A stretch of 44,951 nucleotides of DNA from Nitrospirae bacterium JdFR-86 (GTDB taxonomy: Bacteria > Nitrospirota > Thermodesulfovibrionia > Thermodesulfovibrionales > JdFR-86), in the NCBI GenBank assembly GCA_002011815.1, contig MTOV01000007.1, positions 14,788 through 59,738 of the forward strand. The letters are read 5' to 3'. The position numbers and the translations under genes were made by a program. Under the pieces are notes generated by a model, which was given only the letters and a program-made list of their open reading frames with translations, searched no databases and had not been told where the DNA came from. Within the stretch, counting starts at the first letter, position 1. Every line of letters begins with the position of its first letter. Of this stretch, positions 42,929 to 44,951 are shown piece by piece.

Positions 42929-43528
42929 ATGGGCGAGATACATCAGTTTCAGCCGCTTACAGTCAAGGACCGTGTTACCGTAGTGCTTTACAGGCTTGGC
43001 ATAGCCCTTTCTGCAGTAATCATTGCAATAGCTGCATATGTGCTTTTAAGCCCCATGCGTTATCAGGAAAGCATAGCCCTGAGGTTTAATGTCTTTCTGG
43101 TTGTCCTTTATGTTGCTGTGGGTTTAAGCGTGTTTTTTATTCACCTTTATGTAAGCGCGTATCACAGGCTGCTTAAAAGGCTTTACTACATTGCACTGGC
43201 TTCGCTTGTGGGGCTTTTTGTCTTGGGCAGGGGAGATGTCTTAAGTGTTGTTGCTGATAAGCACTATGGTGCGATTCTTCTTATTCCGCTTTCAGGCTGT
43301 CTGGGTTTTATTACGGCAAAAGAGGCATTTTGTTTTAAACTGACAGAAGGCTATCTGATTGCATTCAGCATGCCGCTTTATCTTGTTTTCATTGCCACAG
43401 GGGGCATGTCTTTGAAAGGTGCTTCTTACGGGCTTGTCCTCATTGCGCTGATGCTCGTAATCTTTACTCTGAGAAAAGTCTTCATGCCGATACACTATGA
43501 CATAGGGGATAAGTCAGCCTACCGCTAG
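42929..43528 (+). CDS. Integral membrane protein, probably DUF2301
   Basis: A 199-residue protein with about six hydrophobic helices (for example GIALSAVIIAIAAYVLL and FNVFLVVLYVAVGLSVFFIHLYV). The block LIPLSGCLGFITAKEAFCFKLTEGYLIAF resembles the conserved centre of DUF2301, known mainly from cyanobacteria. Function unknown. It starts 5 bp after purB with no clear ribosome site, so it is likely translated by coupling. It is convergent with the RF-domain gene, with 3 bp between them. Confidence 0.7.
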   Translation: MGEIHQFQPLTVKDRVTVVLYRLGIALSAVIIAIAAYVLLSPMRYQESIALRFNVFLVVLYVAVGLSVFFIHLYVSAYHRLLKRLYYIALASLVGLFVLGRGDVLSVVADKHYGAILLIPLSGCLGFITAKEAFCFKLTEGYLIAFSMPLYLVFIATGGMSLKGASYGLVLIALMLVIFTLRKVFMPIHYDIGDKSAYR

Positions 43529-43531
43529 TGG

Positions 43532-43957
43532 TCAGGAATATTCGTCAATATCGATTTTAGTAGCGCGGAGTTTTTTCTTTTCAGCAAGGAGTTTCTTTTC
43601 AGCGAGGATTTTTTCTTTTGCGCGTTTTGAGCGTTTTCTTTTCTGTCTCCGGATTTTCTCGATGCGTTTTTGCTCTTCGCTTTCTTTGCCTTTTATGAGC
43701 TGTTCGATTTTATTTGCGAGTATAACTCTTGCGCGGTAGCGGTTGAGAGCCTGTGTGCGCTCTATCCGGCACTTGACCTCGATGCCTGTTGGAAGGTGTT
43801 TCAGATACACGCAGGTTGAGGTCTTGTTGCGTTTCTGCCCGCCTCTTCCGCTTGAGCGTATGAAGGACTCTTCGATGTCTTCCTCGCGGATGCCAAGAGA
43901 AGCCATCTTGTCTTTAAGTGCTTTCTCTTTCTGCGGGCTTACAGGAAATATACTCAT
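43532..43957 (-). CDS. RF-domain ribosome-rescue factor (ArfB/mtRF-R-like)
   Basis: A 141-residue protein with one release-factor catalytic domain: IEESFIRSSGRGGQKRNKTSTCVYLKHLPTGIEVKCRIERTQALNRYRARVIL. The GGQ motif is intact, and no stop-codon recognition domain is present. The C-terminal 45 residues are lysine/arginine rich (KRIEKIRRQKRKRSKRAKEKIL), as needed to enter an empty mRNA channel or bind rRNA. The NKTS-C-V-LKH-P-GI-VKC pattern is closer to the mitochondrial mtRF-R (C12orf65) group than to E. coli ArfB. It probably frees peptides from stalled ribosomes or large subunits. Confidence 0.82.
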   Translation of the reverse strand: MSIFPVSPQKEKALKDKMASLGIREEDIEESFIRSSGRGGQKRNKTSTCVYLKHLPTGIEVKCRIERTQALNRYRARVILANKIEQLIKGKESEEQKRIEKIRRQKRKRSKRAKEKILAEKKLLAEKKKLRATKIDIDEYS

Positions 43958-43967
43958 GCGGTGTATA

Positions 43968-44543
43968 TCAGGCGTTAATCTTTTTAATCAGCCATGCCAT
44001 GTTCTGCCCGAGTGTTTTCATGGTCTGGATGCCTTCTTTGTCCTGCATCACCTCGCCGGGCTGTCTGCCGATTGCTATGTTCCAGTAGCTTGAGCCAGGG
44101 ATAATCATCTGTCCGATTAAAAAGAAATAATTTAGCGAGCTGAATACGTGTATAGAGCCTGCACGGCGCACTGCGACAACACCTGCTCCTACCTTGCGCT
44201 TGAACATATCACCGTTGGCGCGGGCAACCATTCCAGCGCGCTCGATAAGGGCTTTCATACTGGCTGAGACATCAGAGAAATAAGTAGGTGAGCCAAGCAG
44301 TATCCCGTCTGCATCAAGCATCTTTACGATGTAGTCATTCAGAGAGTCTTTTCTTACAGCACAGCGCTGGTTCTTGTTCTTAAAGCACTTGTAGCAGGCA
44401 GTGCAGCCCTGAAGGGGCTTTCCTGCAAGTTGTATAAGCTCTGTCTTTATGCCTTCTTTTTTGATTTCGTCCAGAACGAGTTTAAGGAGCATTGCGGTGT
44501 TTCCTTTTTTCCTTGCGCTTCCGTTAAACGCCACTACTTTCAT
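43968..44543 (-). CDS. NADPH-dependent FMN reductase / iron-sulfur flavoprotein-like
   Basis: A 191-residue flavodoxin-fold protein. It has the FMN phosphate loop FNGSARKKGNTAML, a cysteine cluster GCTACYKCFKNKNQRCAVRKD around residues 46-65, and GILLGSPTYFSDVSASMKALIERAGM. The CxxCxxC-plus-C spacing is that of the iron-sulfur flavoprotein family of anaerobes, which carry a 4Fe-4S cluster and FMN. It is a likely electron carrier or reductase, substrate unknown. GGAGGG lies upstream of the ATG. A TATAAT at 44571-44576 on the minus strand may be its -10 box. Confidence 0.85.
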   Translation of the reverse strand: MKVVAFNGSARKKGNTAMLLKLVLDEIKKEGIKTELIQLAGKPLQGCTACYKCFKNKNQRCAVRKDSLNDYIVKMLDADGILLGSPTYFSDVSASMKALIERAGMVARANGDMFKRKVGAGVVAVRRAGSIHVFSSLNYFFLIGQMIIPGSSYWNIAIGRQPGEVMQDKEGIQTMKTLGQNMAWLIKKINA

Positions 44544-44615
44544 GGCATGCCCTCCTTATGTTTTTACCTCATTATACCCGAATATATTAAAATGCCCTTG
44601 TTACTTTTTTGCTTG

Positions 44616-44628
44616 GGGGCACAGCCCC
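44616..44628. repeat. Small GC hairpin GGGGC-ACA-GCCCC
   Basis: A perfect 5-bp stem followed on + by TTTT, in the gap between the flavoprotein gene and lysS. It could be a weak terminator, but no + strand gene ends nearby. Further inverted repeats AGGTC-TGT-GACCT (44659-44671) and CTGAAA-A-TTTCAG (44680-44692) follow. Confidence 0.4.
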
Positions 44629-44751
44629 TTTTAAAGGTTTTCAAGCGTGTATTAAAAAAGGTCTGTGACCTTCATGAACCTGAAAATTTCAGATGGGGAT
44701 ATCTTCTACCAATAAAGAAATTGTTTAGAATTTAATGCTTCTATGCCCCCT

Positions 44752-44780
44752 TTGACTAAAAACCGTGCAGGCTTTATAAT
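44752..44780 (+). promoter_or_regulatory. lysS promoter
   Basis: TTGACT (44752-44757), a 17-bp spacer and a perfect TATAAT (44775-44780) are seen. The predicted start near 44787 leaves about 8 bases before the ATG and no ribosome site. Confidence 0.7.
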
Positions 44781-44794
44781 CAATAATCTTACTT

Positions 44795-44951
44795 ATGGAA
44801 GAGTATCACGAGCAGATAGAAAGCCGGATAAAAAAGCTCAGGGAGCTTAAAGAAGCAGGGATAGATCCCTTCGGAGGGGCTTTTGAATTCGAAAACCATG
44901 CCTTTGAAATCCATGAAAAATACGGGTCGTATTCCAAGGAAGAGCTTGAGG
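44795..44951 (+). CDS. lysS: Lysyl-tRNA synthetase, N-terminal part (3' partial)
   Basis: The frame runs off the right edge after about 52 codons and is too short for the ORF track. It reads MEEYHEQIESRIKKLRELKEAGIDPFGGAFEFENHAFEIHEKYG, the N-terminal helix and start of the OB-fold domain of class II LysRS; R-x-K-L-x-x-L-x-E-x-G-I-x-P is diagnostic. The promoter lies immediately upstream with an unusually short leader. Confidence 0.85.
   Translation, partial: MEEYHEQIESRIKKLRELKEAGIDPFGGAFEFENHAFEIHEKYGSYSKEELE

Overview
The window is a compact stretch of bacterial chromosome with Gram-negative (diderm) features: an outer-membrane barrel protein, a FadL-type porin, apolipoprotein N-acyltransferase, type II secretion pseudopilins and a GyrB carrying the Gram-negative-type insert. 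It encodes no rRNA, IS element, prophage or CRISPR array that I can see. The gene mix is DsrE2/TusA sulfur carriers, split-Soret cytochrome c, tungstate ABC transporter, THEP1 NTPase, adenosine-specific kinase, a MetE/UROD-like protein and an archaeal-type Hel308 helicase. This suggests an anaerobic, possibly thermophilic, sulfur-metabolising lineage such as Nitrospirota (Thermodesulfovibrionia-like). That placement is inference from gene content only.

Layout. 1-2361: end of an MMPL/RND exporter, a LolA-like protein and an outer-membrane barrel, all on +. 2446-4583: promoter, dsrE2-like, tusA-like, then a FadL-family porin. 4679-6742 (minus): a small exported protein, a Tat-exported split-Soret cytochrome c, NosL and a DUF2318 lipoprotein, with a nested hairpin/G-tract structure in front of nosL. 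6841-12622 (+): MetE/UROD-like protein, tmk, holB, ricT-like, metG, with a small membrane protein gene convergent to tmk. 12623-15181 (minus): gspF-gspH-gspI-gspJ. 15268: tRNA-Leu(GAG). 15380-17593 (minus): tungstate transporter. 17672-20775 (minus): Hel308 helicase and a REC-GGDEF diguanylate cyclase. 20791-22958 (minus): phosphoesterase, nusB, ribH and THEP1 NTPase.

23035-29477 (minus) is the replication and segregation block dnaA-dnaN-gyrB-parA-parB. The AT-rich 260-bp gap upstream of dnaA is a candidate oriC. A perfect parS palindrome lies at 36250-36271 between two convergent genes. Next to the origin block is lnt-prfB; prfB has an intact programmed +1 frameshift that the ORF track splits. 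tRNA-Phe(GAA) is transcribed divergently from lnt. Then come pyk, an AzgA-type purine permease, a REC-PilZ protein, the ntrX-ntrY-DUF4390 operon, adenosine-specific kinase, hisI, HIT, purB, a membrane protein, an RF-domain rescue factor, a flavoprotein and the start of lysS.

Functionally the window is mostly housekeeping (replication, translation, nucleotide and cofactor synthesis) with sulfur/redox and c-di-GMP accessory functions. One diguanylate cyclase with an I-site and one PilZ effector are both present. The least explained parts are the split-Soret/NosL/DUF2318 module with its structured leader, the bacterial Hel308, and several genes whose predicted transcription start falls on or almost on the start codon. 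No gene-free stretch exceeds 300 bases.
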